Shown here: piece after piece, positions 16,963-25,860 of the stretch | Layout of the letters: each line of letters starts with the position of its first letter | Numbering within the stretch: the stretch's first letter is position 1 | Assembly: GCF_000716445.1 (NCBI RefSeq) | Contig: NZ_JNWK01000010.1 | Coordinates: 155,737 to 219,736 of the forward strand | Source of the DNA: Streptomyces wedmorensis | GTDB lineage: Bacteria; Actinomycetota; Actinomycetes; Streptomycetales; Streptomycetaceae | Length of the DNA stretch: 64,000 nucleotides | Direction of reading: 5' to 3' | Made by a program: the position numbers and the translations under genes | Notes under the pieces: model-generated | The model's input: only the letters and a program-made list of their open reading frames with translations | Databases searched by the model: none | Told to the model about the DNA's origin: nothing

Positions 16963-17856
16963 TCAGGCCGGGGCGGCCGTGCCGACCGCCGCCACGAAGG
17001 CCCTGAGCAGGTCGGAGTCAGCGGTGGCGGTCGGCCAGGCCAGGCCGTACGCGAGGGGCGGGGCGTCACGCAGCGGGACGTAGGCGATGCCGGGGCGCGG
17101 GTGGTAGGCGGCGCCGCGTGCGGCGCCGGGGGTGACTCCCCGGCCCGCCGACACGTGGGAGAGGACCTCCTGCCAGGTGGCGGCCGCCGGGCCCCGGCCG
17201 ACGGGTGCGCCGGACGGGGTGCTGCGGGGGTAGTGGTGGTCGGTCCAGTAGTCCGGGGCGGTGCCCTCGGGGGCGATCAGGTCCAGGCCGGCGAGGTCCT
17301 CAAGGGTCAGGGAGGCGCGGCGGGCCAGCGGGTGGGCGGCGGGCAGGAGCAGCACGCGCTCGTCGGTGGTGACGACGGGGCCGGTGGTGAGGTCCGGCTC
17401 GCGGACGGGGAAGGCCACGCACTGGACGTCCAGCGTGCCGTCCTTGAGGGGGCGGACGCCCTCGTCCAGCTGGACCTCCCGCACGGTGATCTCGCAGGCG
17501 GGGTGGAGCGCGAGGAGGGTGTCGGCGGCGGCCGTGAGCAGCTCGCCGCCCCACGGGGTCCCGAAGCCGGCACGCAGCCTGCCGTGGAGTCCGCGGGCGG
17601 TGGCGGTGGCGCGTTCCAGCGCGGTGCGGAGCTGCCGGTAGGCGGGGAGGAGGTCCTCGTACAGGGTCCGGCCGACGGGGGTGAGGTCGACGCTGCGGCT
17701 GGTGCGGGTGAAGAGAGGGGTGCCGACGCGTCGTTCCAGCTTCTTGACGGTCTGGCTGACGCGGCCGGTGGAGAGGCCGAGGCGTTCGGCGGTTCGCCCG
17801 AAGTGGAGCTCTTCGGCGAGCGTCAGGAACGCCTCCAGTTCGTACCGTTCGAGCAT
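16963..17856 (-). CDS. LysR-family regulator of the divergent MFS/cupin operon
   Basis: 297 residues. The N-terminal winged helix reads FLTLAEELHFGRTAERLG then STGRVSQTVKKLE, with FTRTSRSVDLTP, the standard LTTR pattern. The rest is a substrate-binding-like effector domain. It is transcribed away from an MFS transporter whose start is 119 bases away, the usual arrangement for a LysR regulator and its target. The inter-gene region has ATCGTTGAG and CGATGATCG repeats that may be binding half-sites. The effector is unknown. Confidence 0.87.
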   Translation of the reverse strand: MLERYELEAFLTLAEELHFGRTAERLGLSTGRVSQTVKKLERRVGTPLFTRTSRSVDLTPVGRTLYEDLLPAYRQLRTALERATATARGLHGRLRAGFGTPWGGELLTAAADTLLALHPACEITVREVQLDEGVRPLKDGTLDVQCVAFPVREPDLTTGPVVTTDERVLLLPAAHPLARRASLTLEDLAGLDLIAPEGTAPDYWTDHHYPRSTPSGAPVGRGPAAATWQEVLSHVSAGRGVTPGAARGAAYHPRPGIAYVPLRDAPPLAYGLAWPTATADSDLLRAFVAAVGTAAPA

Positions 17857-17974
17857 CGTCCCTCCACTGATCGTTGAGTGTGGCTAAACGCCGGTTCGAT
17901 GATCGCACCTTGTTCGGCGGGGGGTGGCGGCGGGAGCCTGGAGCGGTCCGCCTCCCCCGTACGGAAGAGAGTCC

Positions 17975-19252
17975 GTGGAGCCGAGTCCCCTCGCCTCGCC
18001 CGCACCCGCCCGACCGCTGAACGTGCCGCTGTTCGCGCTGGCGGGCGCCGTCACCGTCGCCAACCTCTACTTCCCGCAGCCGCTGCTGGCCGCCGTCGCG
18101 CGCGGCCTGGAGGTCTCGCAGCGGACGGCGGGGCTGATCGCCCCGGCCGCCCAGGTCGGGTACGCGCTCGGCCTCCTGCTGCTGGTCCCCCTGGCCGACA
18201 CCGCGCGGCTGCGGCGCCTCACCTCCGTGCTGCTCGCCCTGACCAGTGCCGCCCTGCTCGTCGCCGCGGCGGCGCCCGACGTGGTCACCCTCGCCGTCGC
18301 GACGCTCGCGCTCTCCACCACGACGGTCCTCCCGCAGGTCCTCACCCCGGTGGCGGCGGTGCTGGCCGGTCCGCGGCGACGGGGCCGGGTCGTGGGCCTG
18401 ATCGGTCTCGGCCTGACGCTCGGCTCGACGCTCTCCCGCACGGTCTCGGGTGCCGTGGCCGACGCCAGCGGCAGCTGGCGGGCGGCCTATGTCGTCGCCG
18501 CGGCGGCGACGGCGGCCCTGCTTCTCGTGCTGCCGCGCCGGCTGCCCGAGCGGCTGGGGTCGCGGAGCGGTGCGTCGTACGCCGGGCTTCTGGCCGGACT
18601 GCCCCGGCTCCTCGTCACCCATCGGGAGCTGCGGGTCTCGGCCGCGCTCGGAGTGTGCGCCTTCGCCGCGTTCAGCGTCTTCTGGGCCGTCCTCGCCTTC
18701 CATCTGGCGGCACCTCCGCTCGGTTACGGGCCGGGGGTGGCCGGTCTCTTCGGGCTGCTGACGCTCCCCGCGGCGCTCCTCTCGGCGACGGCGGGACCGC
18801 TCGCCGACCGTTACGGGCCGGGGGCGGTCAACGCCGGCGGTCTCGTCTGCGCGGGGCTGGGGCTCGGGGTGGCGGCCCTCGCTCCCGTCTCCCCCGTGGC
18901 GCTGGCGGCCGGGGCGAATCTGCTGGTGGTAGGGGTCAGCTCGTCCCAGGTGGCCGCGCAAGCCGGGATCTTCGCGATCGGGCAGGCGGTGGCGGCCCGG
19001 GTCAACACGGTCTTCATGCTGGCCACCTTCGGTGGTGGCGCGCTCGGCTCCCTGGTCGGCTCCTGGTTGTACGCGGTCCACGGCTGGACGGCCGCGCTGC
19101 TCGCCGCCGGGGCGTGCGTCGCCGCCGGGCTCCTGACGGTCGCCGTGTCGGCCCGAGCGGCGGCCCCGAGTTGCGTCCCGCACGCCAACCGGGAGGCTGG
19201 AGTCATCCGTCCGCACGCCTCGCCGGAGAGAACCCCGCAGGGAGAGACATGA
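17975..19252 (+). CDS. MFS transporter (DHA1-like, 12 helices)
   Basis: 425 residues from GTG 17975, preceded by GGAAGAGAG; the in-frame start 51 bases upstream is possible. Helix 1 contains NLYFPQPLLAAVA, typical of the YgaY/YybO-type MFS group, followed by GYALGLLLLVPLAD. Motif A is degenerate (LADTARLRRL). Twelve hydrophobic helices are visible and a basic loop lies in the middle. It probably exports a small metabolite or drug. Its stop overlaps the ATG of a cupin gene (ATGA), and LysR is divergent, so the three form one regulatory unit. Confidence 0.85.
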   Translation: MEPSPLASPAPARPLNVPLFALAGAVTVANLYFPQPLLAAVARGLEVSQRTAGLIAPAAQVGYALGLLLLVPLADTARLRRLTSVLLALTSAALLVAAAAPDVVTLAVATLALSTTTVLPQVLTPVAAVLAGPRRRGRVVGLIGLGLTLGSTLSRTVSGAVADASGSWRAAYVVAAAATAALLLVLPRRLPERLGSRSGASYAGLLAGLPRLLVTHRELRVSAALGVCAFAAFSVFWAVLAFHLAAPPLGYGPGVAGLFGLLTLPAALLSATAGPLADRYGPGAVNAGGLVCAGLGLGVAALAPVSPVALAAGANLLVVGVSSSQVAAQAGIFAIGQAVAARVNTVFMLATFGGGALGSLVGSWLYAVHGWTAALLAAGACVAAGLLTVAVSARAAAPSCVPHANREAGVIRPHASPERTPQGET

Positions 19253-19569
19253 CGCTTGACCTCACCGCGCTCGCCGACGAGCACCTGGCCGCGGCGCGTA
19301 CGGCTCCACACGGGCGCAGCGCCCATCTGGTGATGCACGACGGGGTGCTCCGGCAGACCGTCATCGCCCTGACGTCCGGCACGTCCCTCGACGAGCACAA
19401 CGCGCCGCCCGCGGCGAGCCTCCAGGTGCTGCGCGGCCGCGTGGACCTGACGGCCGCCGGCTGGACGGAGGCGCTGTCGGCGGGCACGCTGCGCATGATC
19501 CCGAAGGAGCGGCACGGCTTGACCGCCCTGGAGGACTCGGTGGTACTCCTGACGGCCGTGAACGACTGA
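19249..19569 (+). CDS. Small cupin-domain protein
   Basis: 106 residues, coupled to the MFS gene by ATGA overlap at 19249-19252. The fold pattern is a single cupin barrel: HLVMHDGVLRQTVIAL, a DEHNAPPAASLQVLRG segment in place of the usual metal motif 1 (EH..P), and IPKERHGLTALEDSVVLL for motif 2. His residues at both motifs suggest a metal site. Similar small cupins detoxify or bind the compound exported by their partner transporter; that is inference. Confidence 0.78.
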   Translation: MTLDLTALADEHLAAARTAPHGRSAHLVMHDGVLRQTVIALTSGTSLDEHNAPPAASLQVLRGRVDLTAAGWTEALSAGTLRMIPKERHGLTALEDSVVLLTAVND

Positions 19570-19595
19570 CGGCCTTCGACGACCGACGTACGCGA

Positions 19596-19641
19596 CGAGC
19601 TCCTCGTACCGACCGGATGGCCGACCGGTGCGAGGGGCTCG
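19596..19641. terminator. Imperfect bidirectional hairpin
   Basis: Arms 19596-19611 and 19626-19641 pair over 16 bases with two G-U-type mismatches. It lies between the convergent cupin and cache-like genes. Confidence 0.6.
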
Positions 19642-19648
19642 CCGCGTC

Positions 19649-20569
19649 TCACCGCGCGGCGGTCACCAGGACCAGCGGCACGCCGCCACAGGGCACCAGA
19701 CGGAGGCCGCCGGCGTGGTGTTCGGCCTGCGGCCCGTCGAGGACGGCGGCGAAGTCCGGTCCCTTGGTGAGGGATCCGGCGAGGTGGGCCGGGTCGGTGG
19801 AGGCGGCGACCCGGCCCCGGGCGTTGACCAGCCGGGCCGGGACGGGGAGGCGCAGGAGTGCGGGCAGGACGGCTGTCTCGAAGTGGCGCAGGTACACGTC
19901 CGCGGCGGCCACGCCCACGAACCGGCCGGCGAGCGCGACGGGCGCGGAGAGGGTCAGGCCGTACTCGTCCGAGCAGAGGTAGTCGACGTACGGTCCGGCG
20001 ACGGCCCGCCGGCCGGTCTCGCGCGGCAGGGTGTACCAGTCCCAGTGGGTGTAGTCGGAGTATGCGGAGTGCTCCGGGTCCAGGTCGAGGAGGAGCGGGC
20101 GTACGGCTCCGCCGGGTCCGCGCTGCCACCATTCGAGGCAGCCCGGGACGTCGGCGAGGAGGCCGGGCGCGGCGACGAAGCCCACGCCGGAGACGAGCGG
20201 GAGGGCGGCGAGGCGGGCGCGCAGACCGGGGCGCAGGGCCGCCAGGTCGGCGGCGACGGGCGCGCGGTCCGCCTCCGACACGTCCGCGAGGAGTGCGCTC
20301 GTGTCGGCGCCGGTCTCGGCGACGGCGGTGAAGACCTGTTCGAGCGTGTCCCGGACCCGGCGCACGACCTCGGCGACGGGGCCCGCGTCCGGCGCGGCGG
20401 CCCCGTCGTGCGCGTGCCCGGCTGTCATGGGTACGGCCTTGCCGGTGCCGGGGTGTGCGGCCGGTGTCTGGGCGACGACGGCCCTGGCGGGCCCGGCCGT
20501 CCCGTTCCCGCCGCGCGTGGTGTCAGTGGTGGCCCCTGCGGGCCCCGCGAGCCCGGTGCTCCTGGCCAT
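19649..20569 (-). CDS. Soluble cache (PDC-sensor)-like protein
   Basis: 306 residues from ATG 20569, which has GAGGAGG six bases upstream inside the GntR gene; the two overlap by 47 bases. After a 65-residue low-complexity Gly/Ala/Pro head, residues 70-300 resemble a periplasmic double-cache sensor: helix RRVRDTLEQVFTAV, then GVGFVAAPGLL, WYTLPRETGRRAVAGPYVDYL, TLSAPVALAGRFVGVAAADVYL, and a second half LVNARGRVAAST. Yet there is no signal peptide or membrane helix, so this copy is probably cytoplasmic. Overlap with a GntR repressor opposite a polyamine-type ABC operon suggests it senses a ligand of that transporter. Function unproven. Confidence 0.72.
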   Translation of the reverse strand: MARSTGLAGPAGATTDTTRGGNGTAGPARAVVAQTPAAHPGTGKAVPMTAGHAHDGAAAPDAGPVAEVVRRVRDTLEQVFTAVAETGADTSALLADVSEADRAPVAADLAALRPGLRARLAALPLVSGVGFVAAPGLLADVPGCLEWWQRGPGGAVRPLLLDLDPEHSAYSDYTHWDWYTLPRETGRRAVAGPYVDYLCSDEYGLTLSAPVALAGRFVGVAAADVYLRHFETAVLPALLRLPVPARLVNARGRVAASTDPAHLAGSLTKGPDFAAVLDGPQAEHHAGGLRLVPCGGVPLVLVTAAR

Positions 20570-21374
20570 GCGTGTCCTCCTCGGACCGAGGCTCGGCTGC
20601 GCGGCCGGGGGTGGCGAGGCGCAGCGCGATCAGCCGCTCCACCGACTCCCGTACGCATGTCTCGGCGAGCGTTCTGGCCCGCTCGTCGGCCTCATCCTGC
20701 ACGGCGGAGATCACGGCGCGGTGACGATCCGACAGAACGGCGAGATGCGAGGGGTCGTCGAGGACGAGACAGAGCAGGGCGCCCAGGTCCGTCTGGAGGG
20801 CGATCTCCTCGCGGGTGAGGCGCGCGGACTGCGCGGCGGCGGCGAGTTCGACGTGGAAGCGGCCGTAGAGCCTGCCGCGGGTGGCCGGGTCGGTGGCGGC
20901 GGTCAGCTCGTCGACCGTACGGGTGAGGGGGCGGAGGTCGCCGGGCTGGGTGCGGCGGGCCGCGAGCAGGGCGGCGGTGCCGGAGACGGCGGCCCAGTGG
21001 TCGCCGAGGTCGCGCAGCTCCTCGGTGGACCAGTCGGCGAGGCGGGCGCGCAGCCGGTCCTCGGGAGGGCTGTCGGGCAGGGTGACGAAGCTGCCGCCGC
21101 CGCGCCCGCGGCGGGTGGTGACGAGCCCCTGCTGCCGCAGGGCCATGAGCGCTTCGCGCAGGGTCACGGTGGAGACGCCGAGCTGTCCGGCGAGTTCGGT
21201 CTCGCCCGGCAGCTGCTCCCCGTCGGCGAGGAGCCCGAGTTCGATGGCGTCGGCGATGCGGCGGACGACGGTGTCCACGCGCGCGCGGGTGTCGACGGGG
21301 GTGAAGGCGGCCTTGCGGGCGGTACCCGCCCCGGGCGCGCGGTCTCCGCCGTCCGGCCTGCCGTTCGGTCTCAC
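20523..21374 (-). CDS. GntR/FadR-type regulator
   Basis: 283 residues from GTG 21374. The winged helix is at about residues 30-100: VVRRIADAIELGLLADGEQLPGE, then STVTLREALMALRQQGLV and RGRGGGSFV. An FCD-like all-helical ligand domain follows with LYGRFHVELAAAAQSARL. It is divergent from an ABC transporter operon 138 bases away, the probable target. The tail contains the ribosome site and start of the cache-like gene. Confidence 0.86.
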   Translation of the reverse strand: MRPNGRPDGGDRAPGAGTARKAAFTPVDTRARVDTVVRRIADAIELGLLADGEQLPGETELAGQLGVSTVTLREALMALRQQGLVTTRRGRGGGSFVTLPDSPPEDRLRARLADWSTEELRDLGDHWAAVSGTAALLAARRTQPGDLRPLTRTVDELTAATDPATRGRLYGRFHVELAAAAQSARLTREEIALQTDLGALLCLVLDDPSHLAVLSDRHRAVISAVQDEADERARTLAETCVRESVERLIALRLATPGRAAEPRSEEDTHGQEHRARGARRGHH

Positions 21375-21414
21375 GGTTAACCACCTCGCGCGTCGAGCTT
21401 GAGCGTTGACTCAG

Positions 21415-21462
21415 CCTTTACCTTAAAGGGGTCTTGAGATTTGAACTATGACTTCATATGTT
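21415..21462 (+). promoter_or_regulatory. Promoter and candidate GntR operator for the ABC operon
   Basis: TTGAGA (21434-21439) and TATGTT (21457-21462) are separated by exactly 17 bases, a good sigma-70-type promoter. Just upstream, CCTTT-N5-AAAGG (21415-21429) is a small inverted repeat that could be the GntR site. The -10 covers 21458, which argues against an ABC start there. Confidence 0.55.
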
Positions 21463-21511
21463 TACGGCCACGCCCGAGCAACGCTCCACCGCACCAGAAA
21501 GGTTCCCGCCC

Positions 21512-22549
21512 ATGGAGGGAATGGCGATCCGGCTGACGGGACTGCGCAAGGCCTACGGCCGGACCGAGGCCGTGGCAGGTGTGGACCTGGAGATAGCCGA
21601 CGGCGAGTTCTTCTCGATGCTCGGCCCGTCCGGCTCCGGGAAGACGACCGTGCTCCGGATGATCGCCGGCTTCGAGACCCCCAGCGGGGGCACCGTCGAG
21701 CTGGCCGGCCGGGACGTCACCCGCCTCGCGCCCTTCGAGCGGGACGTGCACACCGTCTTCCAGGACTACGCGCTCTTCCCGCACATGACGGTCGAACAGA
21801 ACGTCGCCTACGGCCTCAAGGTGCGCGGAGTGCCCCGCGCCGAGCGCCTCGTACGGGCCCGCGCCTTCCTCACCCGGGTCGGGCTCGACGGACTCGGCAG
21901 GCGACGGCCCGCCGAACTCTCCGGCGGCCAGCGCCAGCGCGTCGCCCTGGCCCGTGCGCTCGTCGGCCGCCCCCGGGTGCTGCTGCTCGACGAACCGCTC
22001 GGCGCGCTCGACCTCAAGCTCCGCGAGCGGATGCAGGTCGAGCTCAAGGAGATCCAGCGCGAGGTCGGCATCACCTTCGTGTTCGTCACCCACGACCAGG
22101 AGGAGGCCCTGACCATGAGCGACCGGATCGCGGTCTTCCACCAGGGCCGGATCGAGCAGGTCGGCACCCCCGCCGAGATCTACGAACGCCCCGGGAGCCC
22201 GTTCGTCGCCGGTTTCGTCGGCACCTCCAACCTGCTCAGCGGTGACACCGCCCGACAGGTGGTCGGGACACCGGGCACGTACAGCATCCGGCCGGAGAAG
22301 ATCCGGATCGTCCGCGACCCCGCCGCACCCGCCGCGTCCGGCCTGGCCACCGCCGCCGGCACGGTCGCGGAGGTCGTCTACCTCGGCGACTCGACCCGCT
22401 TCCTGGTCGACCTCGACACCGGCGGCCGGCTCACCGCCGTCCAGCAGAACCTGGAGACCTCCTCGGCCGACCTCGCGGGCTTCCGCGGCGCCCGCGTCGC
22501 CCTCCGCTGGCACCCGAGCCACGCCGTACGCGTCCCCGAGACGACGTAG
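21512..22549 (+). CDS. potA: Spermidine/putrescine-type ABC transporter ATPase (PotA-like)
   Basis: 345 residues from ATG 21512. An upstream in-frame ATG at 21458 falls in the promoter, so it was rejected. Walker A GPSGSGKTT (near 45), Q-loop FQDYALFPHMTVEQN, signature LSGGQRQRVALARAL, Walker B VLLLDEPLGALD and H-loop VTHDQEEA are all intact. A C-terminal TOBE domain spans about 250-340. It energises import by the two permeases downstream. Genes run ATPase, lipoprotein, permease, permease in one operon. Substrate is a polyamine or similar compound by family resemblance only. Confidence 0.9.
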   Translation: MEGMAIRLTGLRKAYGRTEAVAGVDLEIADGEFFSMLGPSGSGKTTVLRMIAGFETPSGGTVELAGRDVTRLAPFERDVHTVFQDYALFPHMTVEQNVAYGLKVRGVPRAERLVRARAFLTRVGLDGLGRRRPAELSGGQRQRVALARALVGRPRVLLLDEPLGALDLKLRERMQVELKEIQREVGITFVFVTHDQEEALTMSDRIAVFHQGRIEQVGTPAEIYERPGSPFVAGFVGTSNLLSGDTARQVVGTPGTYSIRPEKIRIVRDPAAPAASGLATAAGTVAEVVYLGDSTRFLVDLDTGGRLTAVQQNLETSSADLAGFRGARVALRWHPSHAVRVPETT

Positions 22550-22630
22550 CCGCACCCCCTTCTCCCGGGCCCCACGCAAGCCGACACCCCCCTCCCCAGG
22601 ACCCCGTCCCCTCACACAACGGAGAACCAC

Positions 22631-23830
22631 GTGCGCCCGCACCACTCCCTCCTGACCGCAGCCGCCGTCTCGGGGCTGCTCCTCGTCACCGCCTGCGGAT
22701 CGGCGGACCCGGCCGGTTCCGGCAGGCCGGGCGGCCTCAACACGCCGGACCTGAAGGCGCCCACGGCACTCGGCGAGGCCGAGGGCGAGGTCAACCTCAT
22801 CGCCTGGGCCGGGTACGTCGAGGACGGCTCCAACGACCCCAAGACCGACTGGGTCACCGCCTTCGAGAAGCAGACCGGCTGTCAGGTGAACGCCAAGACC
22901 GCCGCGACCTCCGACGAGATGGTCTCGCTGATGAAGACCGGCGCGTACGACGCCGTCTCCGCGTCCGGCGACGCCTCGCTGCGGCTCATCGCCTCGGGCG
23001 ACGCGGCTCCCGTGAACACCGCGCTCGTACCGAACTACGCCGACGTCTTCGCCGGGCTCAAGAACAAGGACTGGAACTCCGTCAAGGGCGTCGCCTACGG
23101 CATCCCGCACGGCCGCGGCGCCAACCTCCTCATGTACGACACGGAGAAGGTCAAGCCCGCCCCCGACTCCTGGTCCGCCGTCTTCGACGAGGCCTCGGCG
23201 CACTCCGGGAAGGTCACGGCCTACGACTCCCCCATCTACCTCGCGGACGCCGCCCTGTACCTCAAGGCCACCAAGCCGGAGCTGGGCATCCAGAACCCGT
23301 ACGCGCTCGACCAGAAGCAGTTCGACGCCTCGGTCTCCCTGCTCAAGGAGCAGAACAAGCACATCGGCGAGTACTGGAGCGACTACCTCAAGGAGATCTC
23401 CGCCTTCAAGAGCGGCGACTCCGTCGTCGGCACCAGCTGGCAGGTCATCGCCAACCTCGCCGAAGCCGAGGGTGCGAAGACCGCGGCGGTGCTGCCGAAG
23501 GAGGGCTCCACCGGCTGGTCCGACACCTGGATGGTCTCGGCCAAGGCGAAACACCCCACCTGCGCCTACAAGTGGCTGGACTGGATCGTGTCCCCGAAGA
23601 CCAACGCCCAGGTCGCCGAGTACTTCGGCGAGGCGCCGGCCAACGCGAAGTCCTGCGCCGAGACCGCCGACAAGAACCACTGCGCCACCTTCCACGCCAC
23701 CGACGAGGCCTACTGGAAGCAGGTGCACTTCTGGACCACGCCGATCGAGCAGTGCCTCGACGGACGCACGGACGCGCGCTGCGTGCCGTACGCGAAGTGG
23801 GTCCAGGCCTGGAACGAGATCAAGGGCTGA
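22631..23830 (+). CDS. potD: Polyamine-type ABC substrate-binding lipoprotein (PotD-like)
   Basis: 399 residues from GTG 22631 behind GGAGAACC. A lipoprotein signal ends in LLLVTAC (Cys about 21), so it is tethered outside the membrane. The mature part matches bacterial spermidine/putrescine-binding proteins: VNLIAWAGYVEDGSND, EKQTGCQVNAKTAATSDEM, YDAVSASGDASL, YGIPHGRGANLLMYD, and C-terminal KHPTCAYKWLDWIVSP. Several Cys pairs near the C-terminus probably form disulfides. It delivers substrate to the following permeases. Confidence 0.9.
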   Translation: MRPHHSLLTAAAVSGLLLVTACGSADPAGSGRPGGLNTPDLKAPTALGEAEGEVNLIAWAGYVEDGSNDPKTDWVTAFEKQTGCQVNAKTAATSDEMVSLMKTGAYDAVSASGDASLRLIASGDAAPVNTALVPNYADVFAGLKNKDWNSVKGVAYGIPHGRGANLLMYDTEKVKPAPDSWSAVFDEASAHSGKVTAYDSPIYLADAALYLKATKPELGIQNPYALDQKQFDASVSLLKEQNKHIGEYWSDYLKEISAFKSGDSVVGTSWQVIANLAEAEGAKTAAVLPKEGSTGWSDTWMVSAKAKHPTCAYKWLDWIVSPKTNAQVAEYFGEAPANAKSCAETADKNHCATFHATDEAYWKQVHFWTTPIEQCLDGRTDARCVPYAKWVQAWNEIKG

Positions 23831-23840
23831 TCCGGGCGCC

Positions 23841-24770
23841 ATGACCACGCTCTCCCCCTCCCCGCAGGCCGCCGGTACCGGTGGCGCCGCCGGGCCGGAC
23901 CGGCCTCCCGGTCCCGCCCGGCGGCTCGCCGGGCTCCTGCACCGCCGCCCGCGGCTGCGGCTCGCGGCCCTGCTCACGGCACCGCTGCTCTGGCTGGTCC
24001 TCGCCTACCTCGGGTCCCTCGCGGCGCTGTTCCTCTCCGCCTTCTGGACGACCGACAGCTTCACGTCCGAGGTCGTACGGATCTGGTCCTCGCGGAACTT
24101 CGAGGAACTGGTCGGCTCCCCCGTCTACCGGACGGTCGCGCTGCGCACCGTCGGCGTCGCCCTCGCGGTGACCGGTCTGTGCGCCCTGATCGCCTTCCCG
24201 CTCGCGTTCTACACGGCGCGGGTGGCCCCTCCACGACGCCGGCCGCTGTTCGTGGTCGCCCTGCTGATGCCGCTGTGGGCGGGCTATCTCGTCAAGGTGT
24301 ACGCGTGGCGGCTGATCCTGTCGGAGGGCGGACCGCTGGACTGGGCGCTGAGGCCGTTCGGCCTGAGCGGTCCGGGGTACGGGCTCACGGCCACGGTGCT
24401 CGTCCTGACGTACCTCTGGCTGCCGTACATGGCCCTGCCGATCCACACCGCGCTCGTCCAGCTCCCCGACAGCCTGCTGCACGCCTCGGCCGACCTCGGC
24501 GCGCGAGCGGGCCGCACCTTCGTCTCCGTCGTCCTGCCGATGGTGTGGCCCGCGGTGGCCGCCGGGTCCGTCTTCACCTTCTCGCTGAGCCTCGGCGACT
24601 ACATCACGGTGCAGATCGTCGGCGGCAAGACCCAGCTGATCGGCAACCTCGTCTACTCCAACGTCACCCTCAACCTGCCGCTGGCCGCCGCGCTCGGCAC
24701 CGTGCCGGTCGCCGTCATCGTGGTGTACCTGCTCGCGGTGCGGCGCTCCGGCGCGCTGCGCAGCCTGTGA
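23841..24770 (+). CDS. potB: ABC transporter permease (PotB-like)
   Basis: 309 residues from ATG 23841. After a 40-residue Pro/Gly/Arg head there are six hydrophobic helices of a binding-protein-dependent permease. The EAA-type cytoplasmic loop appears as HASADLGARAGRTFVSVVLPM near residue 215. It pairs with the PotC-like gene 22 bases downstream to form the channel. Intact and normally sized for the family with its extended head. Confidence 0.88.
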   Translation: MTTLSPSPQAAGTGGAAGPDRPPGPARRLAGLLHRRPRLRLAALLTAPLLWLVLAYLGSLAALFLSAFWTTDSFTSEVVRIWSSRNFEELVGSPVYRTVALRTVGVALAVTGLCALIAFPLAFYTARVAPPRRRPLFVVALLMPLWAGYLVKVYAWRLILSEGGPLDWALRPFGLSGPGYGLTATVLVLTYLWLPYMALPIHTALVQLPDSLLHASADLGARAGRTFVSVVLPMVWPAVAAGSVFTFSLSLGDYITVQIVGGKTQLIGNLVYSNVTLNLPLAAALGTVPVAVIVVYLLAVRRSGALRSL

Positions 24771-24792
24771 CCGGCCGGAAGGACCGCGACCG

Positions 24793-25608
24793 ATGAACCT
24801 CTCCCGTCCCGCGCGGATCGCGCTGCGCACCGCGGCCGGCCTCGGCTTCGCGGCGATCTACCTGCCGCTGCTGCTCGTGCTGCTCGGCTCACTCAACCCC
24901 GACCGCTCGGCGAGCTGGCCGCCGCCGGGGCTCACCCTCGACTGGTGGGCGGCGGCCTGGGACAACGAAGGGGCCCGCGCGGCCCTGTGGACGTCGGTGA
25001 AGGCGGGCCTCGCGGCGACTGCGGTGGCGCTGGTGCTCGGCACCCTCATCGCGTTCGCCGTGCAGCGCCACTCGTTCTTCGGGCGCGAGGCCGTCTCGTT
25101 CGCGGTGGTGCTGCCGATCGCGCTGCCCGGCATCGTCACGGGCATCGCCCTCAACTCGGCCTTCGGCACGGTCCTCGAACCCCTCGGCGTGGGCCTCGGG
25201 ATGTTCACCGTGGTGGTCGGCCACGCGACCTTCTGCATCGTGGTCGTCTTCAACAACGTGGTGGCCCGGCTGCGCAGACTCCCCGGCTCGTACGAGGAGG
25301 CCGCCATGGACCTCGGCGCGCACACCTTCCGCACCTTCCGGGACGTCACGTTCCCGCTGCTGCGGTCGGCGCTCCTCGCGGGAGGTCTGCTGGCGTTCGC
25401 CCTCTCCTTCGACGAGATCGTGGTGACCACGTTCACCGCGGGGCCCGGGGTGCAGACCCTGCCCGTGTGGATCTTCAACAACATGACCCGCCCTCAGCAG
25501 GCCCCGGTGGTGAGCGTGGTCGCCGCGGCGCTCGTCCTGCTGTCGGTGGTGCCGATCTACGCGGCACAGCGGCTCTCCTCGGACACGACGGGCGGCGCTC
25601 GGGTCTGA
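24793..25608 (+). CDS. potC: ABC transporter permease (PotC-like)
   Basis: 271 residues, the usual size. Six helices and the EAA loop EEAAMDLGAHTFRTFRDVTF near residue 172. Last gene of the operon; 22 bases after potB. The topology and the conserved Asn/Pro after the first helix (LGSLNPDRSASWPPPGLTLDWW in pieces) fit PotC-like permeases for polyamines or related cations. Confidence 0.88.
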   Translation: MNLSRPARIALRTAAGLGFAAIYLPLLLVLLGSLNPDRSASWPPPGLTLDWWAAAWDNEGARAALWTSVKAGLAATAVALVLGTLIAFAVQRHSFFGREAVSFAVVLPIALPGIVTGIALNSAFGTVLEPLGVGLGMFTVVVGHATFCIVVVFNNVVARLRRLPGSYEEAAMDLGAHTFRTFRDVTFPLLRSALLAGGLLAFALSFDEIVVTTFTAGPGVQTLPVWIFNNMTRPQQAPVVSVVAAALVLLSVVPIYAAQRLSSDTTGGARV

Positions 25609-25739
25609 CGGTCCGGCACCGGCGGCGAAGCCCCGCTCACCGCACCCCGCCGGTCCGCTGCGCGCCATCGCCGCCTCGCGGCTACCTTTACGAAATGCGT
25701 AGCTTGTGGGGTTTTCGGGGGTGGCGCGGACCGGCCGCC

Positions 25740-25811
25740 ACGGGGAGCGGGCGCGGGTTCCGTACGGGGAGCGGGCGCGGGTTCGCCACGGGGAGCAGGC
25801 GCGTGTGGTGA
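25740..25811 (+). repeat. 24-bp tandem repeat, three copies
   Basis: Units start at 25740, 25764 and 25788 with core ACGGGGAGCGGGCGCGGGTT; the third is diverged. It lies upstream of the ThrE-like remnant, in the 250 bases that hold no intact gene. Confidence 0.8.
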
Positions 25812-25860
25812 GGCCCCTCCGCTTCGACGTGCGCTCGCTCGCCCGGCGGGCGGCGGCGGC

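Noticed and set aside
21458..21511. Upstream start of the PotA-like gene
   Set aside because: This ATG lies in the -10 hexamer of a good promoter; ATG 21512 has a better context.
19649..25608. Part of a natural-product cluster
   Set aside because: Only a regulator pair and an importer; no synthases or tailoring enzymes in the window.
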